Assembly (NCBI RefSeq): GCF_036946495.1
Contig: NZ_JAQIIX010000001.1
Location: 1,113,800-1,177,799 of the forward strand
Source: Mycolicibacterium neoaurum
GTDB lineage: Bacteria; Actinomycetota; Actinomycetes; Mycobacteriales; Mycobacteriaceae
Length of the DNA stretch: 64,000 bases
Reading direction: 5' to 3'
The notes under the pieces are model-generated. The model saw nothing but the letters and a program-made list of their open reading frames with translations, ran no database searches and was not told where the DNA came from. The stretch's first letter is position 1. Every line of letters starts with the position of its first letter. Below are positions 34,139 to 42,920 of the stretch, in pieces. A program made the translations under genes and the position numbers.

Positions 34139-35275
34139 ATGAAGATCACCCGAATCGACACCTGCGGCCTGCGCGGCGCCACCCCGGAGGGGGGATGGTC
34201 GAACGAACTGCAACCCGACGACGTGGTCCACACGCTGGTCGCCGTCCACACCGACACCGGCCACGTCGGGATCGGCAGCGCCTTCACCTCGGAGGGCTTG
34301 ATCCGTGCCGCGTTGGACCTGTTGGCCCCCCAAGTGATCGGGCAGAGCGCGCTGGAGGTCGAACGGCTCACCGAAACCCTGCACCAGAGCGCATTCTGGA
34401 TGGGCCGCGGCGGCACCCTGACCCACGCGACGAGCGCCATCGACATCGCCCTGTGGGATCTCGCCGGACAGGCACTCGGACAACCTGTCGGCCGCCTGCT
34501 CGGCGGGCGTTACCGCGACCGGGTACGCCCGTACGCGTCGGTGCTGATGGATGAGGCACCGGTGATGTCGGAGAACCTCACCGAGCTTGTAGAACACGGC
34601 TTCTCGGCATTCAAGATCGGCTGGTGGAAGTTCGGCCGGGTGGATTTCTCGACCGACGAACGCACGGTCGCGGCCGCCAGGGCCGCGGTGGGCGACCGGT
34701 TACTGGCCGTGGATGCCGGCGGTTCGGAGGCTTTCTTCCCCGGGACACTGTCCTGGGCGAAACGCACCGCCGATATGCTCGCCGACTACGAGATCGCCTG
34801 GTTCGAGGAAGCTCTCGATCCTGATGACATCGACGGATTCGTGGCGCTGCGGGCACACTCCCGCGTACCCATCAGCGGCGGCGAGGTGCTCACCCGTCGA
34901 CAGGCATTCGCGCCCTATCTCGCCGCCGGCGCCTTCGATATCGTCCAACCAGACACGACCAAGGGCGGTGGGCTCAGCGAATCACGACGAATCGGTTGGG
35001 CCGCACAGGATCGCGGGATCCGCCTGGTGCCGCACGGCTGGAACACCGCCGTCGGACTGGCCGCCGACCTGCACCTGGCCTCGGCGCTGTCGGGCACCGA
35101 TCTGGTGGAATACAAGACCGGAGCGGCCTACATCGACGAACTCGTCATCGGTGGCTGGGAACTGGACACCGACGGCATGCTCGCGGTGCCGGACGGGCCG
35201 GGCCTCGGTATCGCTTTGTGCCCCGAAGCGCTGAACCGCTACGGGACCAACCCCACATTCGCGGCGGCGGCATGA
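34139..35275 (+). CDS. Enolase-superfamily sugar-acid dehydratase (mandelate racemase subgroup)
   Basis: A 378-residue enzyme with the N-terminal capping domain and a beta-barrel. Metal ligands are Asp192 (VDAGGS), Glu223 (FEEALD) and Glu249 (GGEVLT). The catalytic side has Lys159 in FKIGWW and the His299/Asp271 dyad (VPHGWN, QPDTTKGGG), as in the mandelate racemase subgroup. With a KDPG-type aldolase and KDG-type kinase next in line, the likely reaction is dehydration of an aldonic or uronic-derived acid to a 2-keto-3-deoxy acid. Which acid cannot be decided. AGAGGAG lies 13 bp upstream of the ATG, and its stop overlaps the aldolase start. Confidence 0.88.
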   Translation: MKITRIDTCGLRGATPEGGWSNELQPDDVVHTLVAVHTDTGHVGIGSAFTSEGLIRAALDLLAPQVIGQSALEVERLTETLHQSAFWMGRGGTLTHATSAIDIALWDLAGQALGQPVGRLLGGRYRDRVRPYASVLMDEAPVMSENLTELVEHGFSAFKIGWWKFGRVDFSTDERTVAAARAAVGDRLLAVDAGGSEAFFPGTLSWAKRTADMLADYEIAWFEEALDPDDIDGFVALRAHSRVPISGGEVLTRRQAFAPYLAAGAFDIVQPDTTKGGGLSESRRIGWAAQDRGIRLVPHGWNTAVGLAADLHLASALSGTDLVEYKTGAAYIDELVIGGWELDTDGMLAVPDGPGLGIALCPEALNRYGTNPTFAAAA

Positions 35276-35919
35276 TGCCAACGCTGGCCGGACATCCGCT
35301 GCTCGATCATCCCGTCATCCCCCTGGCGACGGTGCGCGCCGAAGAACATATCGATGCCATCGGTGACGGTCTCGTCGCCGCGGACCTGCCGGTGGTCGAG
35401 GTGGCGTTGCGCGGACCGCACGGCATGACTGCCATTCGACGCCTCGCGGCGCGCGGCGATCTGCTGGTCGGCGCCGGAACGGTGCTGACCAGCGAGCAGG
35501 CCGCCGAGGCGCTGGACGCAGGTGCCGGATTCATCGTGGCACCGGGTCTGGACATCGAGGTCGTGCAGCGGGTGACCGCCGCGGGCTGCCCGGTGATACC
35601 CGGGGTGCTCAGCCCCACCGAAGTGGCGGCCGCCGCGCGGCTCGGCCTCACGCACCTCAAACTGTTTCCCGCATCGGCCGTCGACGCCCGTGTGATGCTC
35701 GGCGCCTATGCCGATGTCTTCCCCGACATCCGATTCATGCCGTCCTCGGGCGTGAACCAGCACAATATCGGTGAGTTCGCACGCCTGCCATCGGTATTCG
35801 CCGTCAGCGGCAGTTGGATCACGGCGGCGGCCGCGGCGGGGGCGGCGGGGGCGGCGGCCGTGACCGAGGCCGCCCGCACTGCCCTCGCTGCGTGTCCGAC
35901 TGCGGGTCTACCCAGGTGA
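35272..35919 (+). CDS. 2-keto-3-deoxy-6-phosphogluconate (KDPG/KDPGal)-type aldolase
   Basis: A 215-residue class I aldolase of the Eda/DgoA family. The key residues are Glu in VVEVALRGP, the phosphate loop LLVGAGTVLTSEQ, and the Schiff-base lysine in HLKLFPASA. It should split a phosphorylated 2-keto-3-deoxy acid into pyruvate and glyceraldehyde-3-phosphate. The start ATGATG overlaps the dehydratase stop and its TGA overlaps the GTG of the kinase. The C-terminus is Ala-rich. Confidence 0.9.
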   Translation: MMPTLAGHPLLDHPVIPLATVRAEEHIDAIGDGLVAADLPVVEVALRGPHGMTAIRRLAARGDLLVGAGTVLTSEQAAEALDAGAGFIVAPGLDIEVVQRVTAAGCPVIPGVLSPTEVAAAARLGLTHLKLFPASAVDARVMLGAYADVFPDIRFMPSSGVNQHNIGEFARLPSVFAVSGSWITAAAAAGAAGAAAVTEAARTALAACPTAGLPR

Positions 35920-36884
35920 CCGAGCCCCGCATACTCGACGTCGTCACCATCGGCGAAAGTCTCGGCCTGCTCAGCAGCGAGGAAGCGGGGGCACTGCGGC
36001 ACGGAAGCCGGATGCGACTGACCTTCGGCGGTGCCGAGAGCAATGTCGCCATCGGTGTCGCGAGGCTCGGGGGTACGGCGGGCTGGATCGGCCGCCTCGG
36101 CGCCGACGCCGTCGGCGAGGTGATCCTGCGGGAGTTGCGCGCCGAATCCGTTCAGCCGCATGCCACCATCGATCCGGTGGCGGCGACCGCGATCATGCTC
36201 AAAGAGCTACCGGTGCCCGGGTCCAGCCGAGTGCGCTACTACCGGCAGGTGCAGGCGGGCAGCCGGCTGACGGCAGATGACGTGCCCCACGGTGTGGTGG
36301 CCACGGCGAAGATCCTTCATGTCACCGGCATCTCGGCGGCGCTGGGGCCCGGCCCGCTGGGGGCGATTCACCGCGCGATCGAAGAGGCCAGGGCGTCTGG
36401 CACGCTGGTGTCATTCGATGTCAACCATCGTGGCTCCCTCTGGGCGGACGAGGATCTCGCGGTGAAGACATACCGGAGCCTTGCCCAGCGTGCCGATATC
36501 GTGTTCTCCGGTGACGACGAAGCGGCGTTGGTCACCGAAAGCCACGATCTACGAGCGCAACTGGACACCCTGCTGGAATGGGGCGCGCACCAGGCCATCG
36601 TCAAACGCGGTCACCGGGGCGCAGTTGCGGCAACCCGTGACGGCGACTACGAGTCGATGCCGGCCGTCGAGGTACCGATCGTCGACACCGTCGGCGCCGG
36701 CGACGCATTTGTCGCCGGGTGGCTGGCCGAACAGGCCAGCGGTGCCGGCCTGCGGGCGCGGCTGGCCACCGCAGTCGCCTGCGGCGCGCTGGCTTGTACC
36801 GCCCGCGGTGACTGGGAGGCCAACCCCACCCGCGCGGATCTGGCACAGCTGGAGCGCCAACCCGCTGATCCGGTCAGTCGATGA
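35916..36884 (+). CDS. PfkB-family 2-keto-3-deoxygluconate-type kinase
   Basis: A 322-residue ribokinase/PfkB-family enzyme. The N-terminal sugar site is TFGGAESNVAIGVARLGG and the C-terminal signature is DTVGAGDAFVAGWLAE with catalytic Asp. It shows the KdgK-like SFDVNHRGSLW segment. It would phosphorylate the 2-keto-3-deoxy acid made by the dehydratase, feeding the aldolase. GTG 35916 overlaps the aldolase stop (GTGA); an upstream ATG at 35814 gives a Gly-run that is clearly not coding. It is the last gene of the operon. Confidence 0.9.
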   Translation: MTEPRILDVVTIGESLGLLSSEEAGALRHGSRMRLTFGGAESNVAIGVARLGGTAGWIGRLGADAVGEVILRELRAESVQPHATIDPVAATAIMLKELPVPGSSRVRYYRQVQAGSRLTADDVPHGVVATAKILHVTGISAALGPGPLGAIHRAIEEARASGTLVSFDVNHRGSLWADEDLAVKTYRSLAQRADIVFSGDDEAALVTESHDLRAQLDTLLEWGAHQAIVKRGHRGAVAATRDGDYESMPAVEVPIVDTVGAGDAFVAGWLAEQASGAGLRARLATAVACGALACTARGDWEANPTRADLAQLERQPADPVSR

Positions 36885-36971
36885 GGTGTCGAACACTCCC
36901 CACCCGTCGAGTCCGGTCAAATGGGGGCGAGTGGAGGGCGGCCGATGGCCTGGGCCGGCGAGCCTGACCAC

Positions 36972-37352
36972 TCAACCCGCAGCCCTGTCAAGCAGCGTAA
37001 GTGCGTCGCGCATCGATGCGCACAGGGTGACTTCTCGGTCGGCTTTCGTCAACGTGATGGGTCGGCTGGTCGCATAATTGGCGGCCACCACCGCTACGGT
37101 GCAGGCGCGTCCTGCGATCCGGTGCGCATTTATCAGAGCCGTGATACCTGCCGATGCCAGGAATTCGACTTCGGTGAGGTCGATGATCAACGTGGACGGA
37201 CCCCTCGCCAGCGCCTGATCGAGGTGCTCGACCAGGGTGCGTGCGGTCAGCATGTCCACGATGCCCGCCACCCGGACCACCATGCCGTTTCCGGCAGCCA
37301 CGGTGCTCACCGCGATCCCGTTATGTTGCTGTTGTTCAACGTCATCCGACAT
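36972..37352 (-). CDS. STAS-domain protein (anti-sigma-factor antagonist-like)
   Basis: A 126-residue single STAS domain. The pattern VVRVAGIVDMLTARTLVEHL...LIIDLTEVEFLASAGITALINAH is typical of SpoIIAA/RsbV-like regulators, with the phosphorylatable Ser in LASAG. Such proteins bind and release an anti-sigma kinase when dephosphorylated. No kinase or sigma gene is adjacent. ATG 37352 is preferred to an ATG at 37421 because GGAGATCACA directly precedes it. Confidence 0.85.
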   Translation of the reverse strand: MSDDVEQQQHNGIAVSTVAAGNGMVVRVAGIVDMLTARTLVEHLDQALARGPSTLIIDLTEVEFLASAGITALINAHRIAGRACTVAVVAANYATSRPITLTKADREVTLCASMRDALTLLDRAAG

Positions 37353-37399
37353 TGTGATCTCCAGTTCTTCGCCGACACCCCGATCAGCGCAAGCAGGAT

Positions 37400-37807
37400 T
37401 CAGAGCCGTCCCGCTCCGCACCGCAGACGCAGCTGAGCCTTCCTGACGCCGCGGGGCGCCACGAACCCTGCACCACGGACGATCAGCACTGTCCCACAGG
37501 GTGTTTCGGCGATCATCTCTGCGCCGGCCATCCGGTCGCCGATGTCACATAACACCGATCCCGGCTTGGACATTTCCTTCGGCACCCGGAACGCCGTGCC
37601 CACAACACGGTAGGACTGCCCGACCGACAGTGAAATGGGTTCGCGGGCGCCGATTCTGAAATCCAACCCGTCATCGGCGCCGGACAGCGTCCGCCGATCC
37701 GGCGTCACACCAGTTACCCGCGCACCCCGCGTGGCCGCACCCGTGACAACCGCACATACCCGCACCACCCGGCGGCGTCGCCCCACAAAACCCAAAATGA
37801 CGACCAC
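37400..37807 (-). CDS. Hypothetical basic protein, uncertain
   Basis: A possible 135-residue protein. The first 35 residues are Arg/Val-rich and may be non-coding. The remainder (GAREPISLSVGQSYRVVGTAF...GTVLIVRGAGFVAP) has a balanced composition and beta-strand character. I recognise no family, no strong ribosome site is seen, and a shorter start is possible. The call is weak; if it is wrong, 37353-38041 is a large intergenic region. Confidence 0.35.
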   Translation of the reverse strand: MVVILGFVGRRRRVVRVCAVVTGAATRGARVTGVTPDRRTLSGADDGLDFRIGAREPISLSVGQSYRVVGTAFRVPKEMSKPGSVLCDIGDRMAGAEMIAETPCGTVLIVRGAGFVAPRGVRKAQLRLRCGAGRL

Positions 37808-38041
37808 GCAACAAACCCCCGTTTGCTACACACGGCCAGGTACCCCATTACCACAGTTCAGCCGCGAATAAGGCCACAATCGCATATAACTGACTGCCGT
37901 GTCAACTCAATGTGGCCGAGTACTCTTTCTGGCGCCGGGAGACATGGGGGCCGAAAAGATCATTCGATCAACTCTTCCTACGGCCCGAAAGACGGTGCAT
38001 CCGGCCTCGGACACGCCCGCTCGCGGGGAAGGGGTCCGTAG
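37808..38041. other. Comparatively AT-rich intergenic region
   Basis: No gene is seen in 234 bp to the left of the convergent TldE stop. A 7-bp inverted repeat (GGCCACA at 37872, TGTGGCC at 37911) encloses an AT-rich loop (CGCATATAAC), which could be a promoter with an operator or part of a small RNA. The evidence for either is thin. Confidence 0.3.
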
Positions 38042-39424
38042 CTATTGCGCCTGACTGACCGAGGACATGTGGAAGTCGGGGATCCGCAGCGACGGCATGG
38101 TCGCCCGGGTGGCCCAATCACCCCATTCCCGCGGCAGTGTCGGTTCACTGACCCCGGCCTCGGTGGCCCGGCGCAACAGATCCAGCGGGCTCTCGTTGAA
38201 CCGGAAGTTGTTCACCGCGGCGGTCACTTCGCCGTCTTCGATCAGATAGACCCCGTCGCGGGTCAGCCCTGTCAACAACAACACCGTCGGATCGACGGTG
38301 CGGATATACCACAGCGTGGTCAGCAGCAGCCCGCGCTCGGTCGAGGCGATCATGTCCGCCAGCTCCGCGCTGCCACCGGTGACCAACAGGTTGTCAGCCG
38401 GAACCGCCACCGGCGCAGCGAATTCCGCGGCCGCCGCACGGGGATAGGCCAGCGCGTTGATGACACCGTCGCGAATCCAGTCCACCCGGCCGATATCCAT
38501 CCCGTTGTCGAACACCGACGCCTGGTCCGAGGACGTCGGCACCGCGACGAATGGCCGGCATTCCTGGCCCGGCGCAACAGGATCGGAGTACATGGTCAAC
38601 CCGAGGTCGGTGAGCTTCTCCCCCACCCTGGTCCCACCAGGCGCCGACAGCGCCGACCGGCCTTCCTGCGCCCCGCGACCGTCCATGCTCCACGCCAGAT
38701 AGATGAGCATGTCGGCGACGGTCGAGGGTGGCATCAGGGTCTCGTAGCGGCCGGCGGGCAGCTCGACAATGCGTTCCGCCCACCCCAGACGCAAGGACAG
38801 ATCGGCCAGCAATGCATCAGTGGACACATCGGCGAAATCGGGTGTACCGACACCCGCCCACGCGCTGGCGCCGCCGCGTTTGGCATTGATCTCCACCGAA
38901 CCGGTCGGCTGCGTGTAACGCCGCCGCAGACCGGTCGAAGTGGCCACGAACGTGGTCTCCAGGACATGACGGGCGTACCCGTAGAGCTGATCCCCGGCGC
39001 CCCGGGCCGTACGGAAACCGCGCACCAAACCCGTTGCCACATCGCTGAACACATCGACACCGGTACTGGGCACCGCGGCATACCAATCGGCGGGACCGGC
39101 GTCGGCGGGCAGGGCCGGCGCGGCATCACCGGCCGCAGGGGCCGCGGCAGCCGCATCCTGGGAGGCAGCGACCAGCGCGGTGATCGCGCCGGGATCGACC
39201 TCGGTGCTGCTCACCGATCCGACATGCGCCTGCTCACCGCGCCGGATCACCGAGATGACCGTCGTACTGCGTCCGACGGTTTCACCGTTGGTGGTCATCG
39301 AGTTACCGGCCCAGCGCAGCGACGCGTCCGCGCGGTCGGTCACGATGACGATGGTCTCCTCGGCACGGCCGAGCCGGGCGGCCTCGGCGAGGGCCTGGTC
39401 GACGACTTGCTGTGGCGCGATCAT
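38042..39424 (-). CDS. tldE: TldE/PmbA-family protein
   Basis: A 460-residue partner of the TldD metalloprotease. It has the TldD/PmbA fold (LRWAGNSMTTNGETVGRSTTVISVI near the N-terminus, the C-terminal WYIRTVDPTVLLLTGLTRDGVYLIEDGEVTAAVNNFRF) but, as expected for TldE, no HExxxH zinc motif. TldD and TldE form a heterodimer that trims unfolded or modified peptides, including microcin precursors in enterobacteria. ATG 39424 overlaps the tldD stop (ATGA). Confidence 0.9.
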   Translation of the reverse strand: MIAPQQVVDQALAEAARLGRAEETIVIVTDRADASLRWAGNSMTTNGETVGRSTTVISVIRRGEQAHVGSVSSTEVDPGAITALVAASQDAAAAAPAAGDAAPALPADAGPADWYAAVPSTGVDVFSDVATGLVRGFRTARGAGDQLYGYARHVLETTFVATSTGLRRRYTQPTGSVEINAKRGGASAWAGVGTPDFADVSTDALLADLSLRLGWAERIVELPAGRYETLMPPSTVADMLIYLAWSMDGRGAQEGRSALSAPGGTRVGEKLTDLGLTMYSDPVAPGQECRPFVAVPTSSDQASVFDNGMDIGRVDWIRDGVINALAYPRAAAAEFAAPVAVPADNLLVTGGSAELADMIASTERGLLLTTLWYIRTVDPTVLLLTGLTRDGVYLIEDGEVTAAVNNFRFNESPLDLLRRATEAGVSEPTLPREWGDWATRATMPSLRIPDFHMSSVSQAQ

Positions 39425-40938
39425 GCGCGACCCGATTCTGCTTGGGTGTTCAGGACATTGATACCGCGGAACAGCGCCGACGGGCAGCCGTGGCTGACCG
39501 GGGCGACCTGACCGGGCTGGGCCTTGCCGCAGTTGAACGCGCCACCGAGGCGCCATGTCGACGGTCCGCCGACGGCCTCCATGGAACCCCAGAAGTCGGT
39601 GGTGGTGGCCTGGTAGGCGACATCACGCAGCTGACCGTCCAGCCGACCGTCGCGGATCCGGAAGAACCGCTGCCCGGTGAACTGAAAGTTGTAGCGCTGC
39701 ATATCGATCGACCAGGATTTGTCGCCGACGATGTAGATGCCGTCGGACACCCGGGAGATCAGGTCGGCGGTGGTGAGGTCCTCGGTTCCGGGCTGCAGCG
39801 ACACATTGGCCATCCGCTGGATCGGCACGTGCTGCGCCGAATCGGCGTAGGAGCATCCGTTGGACCTGCTCACCCCGAGCCGCGGCGCAAACACCCGATC
39901 CAGCTGATAGCCGACGAAAACGCCGTCGCGCACCAGGTCCCAGCTCTGGGCGCGTACCCCTTCGTCGTCGAAGCCGACGGTGGCCAGGCCGTGTTCGACG
40001 GTCCGGTCGGCGGTCACGTTCATCACCGGCGATCCGTACCGCATGCTGTTCAGCTTGTCCGGTGTCGCGAACGACGTACCGGCATAGGCCGCCTCGTAAC
40101 CGATCGCCCGGTCGTATTCGGTGGCGTGCCCGATGGATTCGTGGATGGTCAGCCACAGATTGGTCGGGTCGATCACCAGGTCGCACGGCCCGGCGGTGAC
40201 GCTGGGTGCCTTCACCTTCTCGGCGAGCAGCGCGGGCAACTCGGCCAGTTCGGCGCTCCAGTTCCACACATCGTCGTCGACGACGGCTTCCCAGCCACGT
40301 CCCATCGGAGGTGCCAGCGTCCGCATCGTCTCGAACGACCCCGCCGACGCGTCGACGCTGACCGCATCCAGCAGTGGTTGCACCCGCACCCGCTGCTGGG
40401 TGGTGGAGGTGCCGAAACTGTCGGCGTAGTAGGTCTGTTCCTTGACCGCCTGCAGACTGGCCGACACGTGATCCACCCCGTCGGCAGCGAGCAGTCGCTC
40501 CGAATAGTCGCCGAGCACCGCGATCTTGTCGGCCGTCGCGATCGTGAACGGGTCGATCCGGTAGCTCGACACCCAGCGCAGATCGTCATAGACCGGTTCT
40601 TCGGCCAATTCGATGCGCTCGGCGTTCAGCGGTGCCAGCGTGGTGGCCACCCGGACGGCACGGCGAGCGGTCTCGGCGGCCACGTCCGGGGCCAACTCGG
40701 CGTGCGCGGCGAAACCCCAGGTGTCGTCGACGATGACCCGTACCGCCAACCCGATCTCATGGTTGATATCGGCGGTTTCCAGGCTGCCGTCACGCAGCTG
40801 GATGATCTCGGTGGTCAGTCGGTGGATCCGCAGGTCGGCATAGCTGGCGCCGGCCGCCAACGCCGCCGAGAGGGCGGCGTCGGCCAGTGCCCGGCGGGGT
40901 AACGCGAGAAAATCGGCATCGACCGAGTGGGCAGTCAC
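39421..40938 (-). CDS. tldD: TldD-family zinc metalloprotease
   Basis: A 505-residue peptidase subunit. The zinc-binding HExxxH motif is HESIGH (residues 266-271), and the downstream family segments EYDRAIGYEAAYAGTSF and SNGCSYADSAQHVPIQRMANV contain the conserved Cys. It works with TldE as a cytosolic heterodimer. GTG codons at 40938 and 40947 are both possible starts; I chose 40938 because of the GGTGGGGG just before it and the short MTAHS-type N-terminus. Confidence 0.92.
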   Translation of the reverse strand: MTAHSVDADFLALPRRALADAALSAALAAGASYADLRIHRLTTEIIQLRDGSLETADINHEIGLAVRVIVDDTWGFAAHAELAPDVAAETARRAVRVATTLAPLNAERIELAEEPVYDDLRWVSSYRIDPFTIATADKIAVLGDYSERLLAADGVDHVSASLQAVKEQTYYADSFGTSTTQQRVRVQPLLDAVSVDASAGSFETMRTLAPPMGRGWEAVVDDDVWNWSAELAELPALLAEKVKAPSVTAGPCDLVIDPTNLWLTIHESIGHATEYDRAIGYEAAYAGTSFATPDKLNSMRYGSPVMNVTADRTVEHGLATVGFDDEGVRAQSWDLVRDGVFVGYQLDRVFAPRLGVSRSNGCSYADSAQHVPIQRMANVSLQPGTEDLTTADLISRVSDGIYIVGDKSWSIDMQRYNFQFTGQRFFRIRDGRLDGQLRDVAYQATTTDFWGSMEAVGGPSTWRLGGAFNCGKAQPGQVAPVSHGCPSALFRGINVLNTQAESGRA

Positions 40939-40963
40939 GGCCCCCACCGTAGCGGGCCGTCGG

Positions 40964-41440
40964 TCAGCGTGTGTGCATCCCGTAGGGCACGGCCGAGACC
41001 AGCGTCACCGCCTGGAGCCGACCCGTCGGCAGTCGATACTCGCGCCTCTCACCGGCGCGCGCGCCGCAGATCGCCTCGCCGAGAGGCGAATTCACCGAAA
41101 AGACCTCGATATCGCCGTAGTCCGCGCCACGCACCCCGAGCAGGAAGGTCTCGGTTTCCGGGGTGGGCGAACCGTCCTCGAAGCGCACGGTCAACACCAT
41201 GCCGAGTTCGGCGACACCGTCGTTGGGCGGGTCCTCGCCGACGACCGCGGCGGCCAGCATGTCGTGGATCTGCTGGATGCGGCCCTGCTGCGCGCGCCGC
41301 ACGGCCACGGCGTTGCTGTCGGCGGCGTCGCTGTCGTCACCGTCGACGCCGGTGATCGACCAGGTCCGCAGCACCTCCAACTCCTCGAGCAATCGGGCAT
41401 GGGCGTCCGGGGTGAGCCAGACAGGCGTCGCGGTGGTCAT
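40964..41440 (-). CDS. GreA/GreB-family transcription factor-like protein
   Basis: A 158-residue protein with a short N-terminal coiled coil (ARLLEELEVLRTW...QQGRIQQIHDML) and the C-terminal GreA/B FKBP-like domain (FSVNSPLGEAICGARAGERREYRLPTG). Gre factors enter the RNA polymerase channel and rescue backtracked complexes. The coiled-coil tip that normally carries the paired acidic residues reads GVDGDDSDAADSNAV, so acidic residues are present but the spacing differs from GreA. It could be a Gre-like inhibitor (Rv3788-type). It stands alone between tldD and the dadA terminator. Confidence 0.82.
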   Translation of the reverse strand: MTTATPVWLTPDAHARLLEELEVLRTWSITGVDGDDSDAADSNAVAVRRAQQGRIQQIHDMLAAAVVGEDPPNDGVAELGMVLTVRFEDGSPTPETETFLLGVRGADYGDIEVFSVNSPLGEAICGARAGERREYRLPTGRLQAVTLVSAVPYGMHTR

Positions 41441-41464
41441 GGAAACTCCTCGTATCGATGGAAG

Positions 41465-41502
41465 GTCGTCAGGGGCGGGGATATCCCTCCGCCCCTGACG
41501 AC
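41465..41502 (-). terminator. Strong hairpin downstream of dadA
   Basis: A perfect 14-bp stem (GTCGTCAGGGGCGG paired with CCGCCCCTGACGAC) encloses a 10-base loop. It lies 16 bp after the stop of the D-amino-acid dehydrogenase gene on the minus strand and before the GreA-like gene. There is no U-tract on either side, as is common in actinobacteria. Confidence 0.75.
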
Positions 41503-41517
41503 AGGGTGAAAGTCGGG

Positions 41518-42783
41518 TCAGCGCAGCGGGTCGAACGCACGCAGCGCCTCAGGTTGCTTGCCGGTGGTGATCTGTTCGGTCAGCAACCGGCCGGTCACCG
41601 GGCCGTGGGCCAGTCCCCACATGCCGTGCCCGCCCGCCACGTAGACGCTGGGACCGACCTGACCGATCACCGGCAGACCGTCGGCGCTGACGGGCCGCGG
41701 CCCGACCCACACATCCTTGGCCTCGTCCCATCGGACACCGTCGAGCAGGCGGGCGGCCGACCTGACGATCGAGCGGACCCGGGCCGGCGCGATCGGCGCC
41801 TGCGGTTCCCGGAATTCCATGGTGCCCGCCACGCGCATCGCGCCCTGGTAGGGCGTGCAGGCCACCCGTTCGGTGGGCAGGTAGATCGGGCCCGGCATCG
41901 GACGGTCGATCGGCACGGTGAACGAGTACCCGCGACCCGCCCGGACCGGGACCCGCACCCACGGCTGGGTGAGTTCGTTCAGCCATGCCCCGGTGGCGAC
42001 GACGACGGCGTCGGCGGTGTAGTCGGTGCCCCCTGCGCCGCGCACGAGGACGCGGCTGCCCTGCGGGCTCACGCCGATGACCTGGTCGACAGGCATGTCC
42101 GCGCCGCGTTCGGCCACCGCCTGTCCGAGGGCGGTCACGAACCGGCCGGGGTCGATATAGCGCTGCCGATCGACGGCGACGGCGACGGTGGCCACGCCCG
42201 AGGTCAGCGGCACGGCCTCGCGCAGGCCGGCACCGCGAAGCTCGTTCACCTCCACGGTCAGGCCCGCCCGCTCCAGCATCGCGATCTCGTGCCGTAATTC
42301 ACCGGCTTGGGCGTCGGTCTCGAACAGCGCGGTGATCGCCGATTCGGTGACCGGCACGTCCACCCCGTTACCCGACAGCACATCGAAGGCCTCCAGGCAT
42401 TCGGCGTTGAAAGGCTGATTGGCCCGCACCGCGCGCTCGGCCGAGGCCGTGGTGCAGTGGCGGGCGAAGGTGGCGAGGAAACGCGCGAGGCCGAGATCGG
42501 CGCGCAACGGAATATGCAGTGGCGCAGACGGATTGAACAACGATTTCAGTCCGTATCGCAGCACCGCGGGCTGGTTGAGGGGAATGGTCAGCGCAGGCGA
42601 GAGCCAGCCGGCATTACCCCACGACGCGCCGGCCGCCACCCCGGTCCGGTCGATGACGGTGACCTGCACACCACGTTCCTGCAGGAACCACGCGGTGGAC
42701 AGTCCGACGATGCCGGCACCCACCACCACGACCTGCCGTGGTCCGCCGTCGATACGATCGACCCCGGCCATCCCCTCGCCCAT
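41518..42783 (-). CDS. dadA: D-amino-acid dehydrogenase (DadA-like FAD oxidoreductase)
   Basis: A 421-residue FAD enzyme of the DAO family. The dinucleotide motif VVVVGAGIVGLSTAWFLQERG is near the N-terminus, followed by GASWGNAGWLSP and, at the end, DGLPVIGQVGPSVYVAGGHGMWGLAHGPVTGRLL, all typical of DadA. It oxidises D-amino acids (commonly D-alanine) to keto acids, feeding electrons to the membrane chain. ATG 42783 follows GGAGGGCACG; an earlier ATG at 42849 adds an Arg/Ser-rich tail. The PucR gene lies 138 bp upstream on the same strand and probably controls it. Confidence 0.85.
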   Translation of the reverse strand: MGEGMAGVDRIDGGPRQVVVVGAGIVGLSTAWFLQERGVQVTVIDRTGVAAGASWGNAGWLSPALTIPLNQPAVLRYGLKSLFNPSAPLHIPLRADLGLARFLATFARHCTTASAERAVRANQPFNAECLEAFDVLSGNGVDVPVTESAITALFETDAQAGELRHEIAMLERAGLTVEVNELRGAGLREAVPLTSGVATVAVAVDRQRYIDPGRFVTALGQAVAERGADMPVDQVIGVSPQGSRVLVRGAGGTDYTADAVVVATGAWLNELTQPWVRVPVRAGRGYSFTVPIDRPMPGPIYLPTERVACTPYQGAMRVAGTMEFREPQAPIAPARVRSIVRSAARLLDGVRWDEAKDVWVGPRPVSADGLPVIGQVGPSVYVAGGHGMWGLAHGPVTGRLLTEQITTGKQPEALRAFDPLR

Positions 42784-42920
42784 GGCGTGCCCTCCTGACT
42801 CCGATGCTTCGGTACGGCGTCGTCGTCCGACGCCGTACTGGGCCATCATGCGGCGGACGGGAGGGCATCGCGTTGCGGTATCCGACAGTTGAACCTGCGC
42901 GGTTTGTGAGGATTCGACAA

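Noticed and set aside
37823..38041. A 72-residue plus-strand frame left of tldE
   Set aside because: No ribosome site, no motif and odd composition; more likely non-coding.
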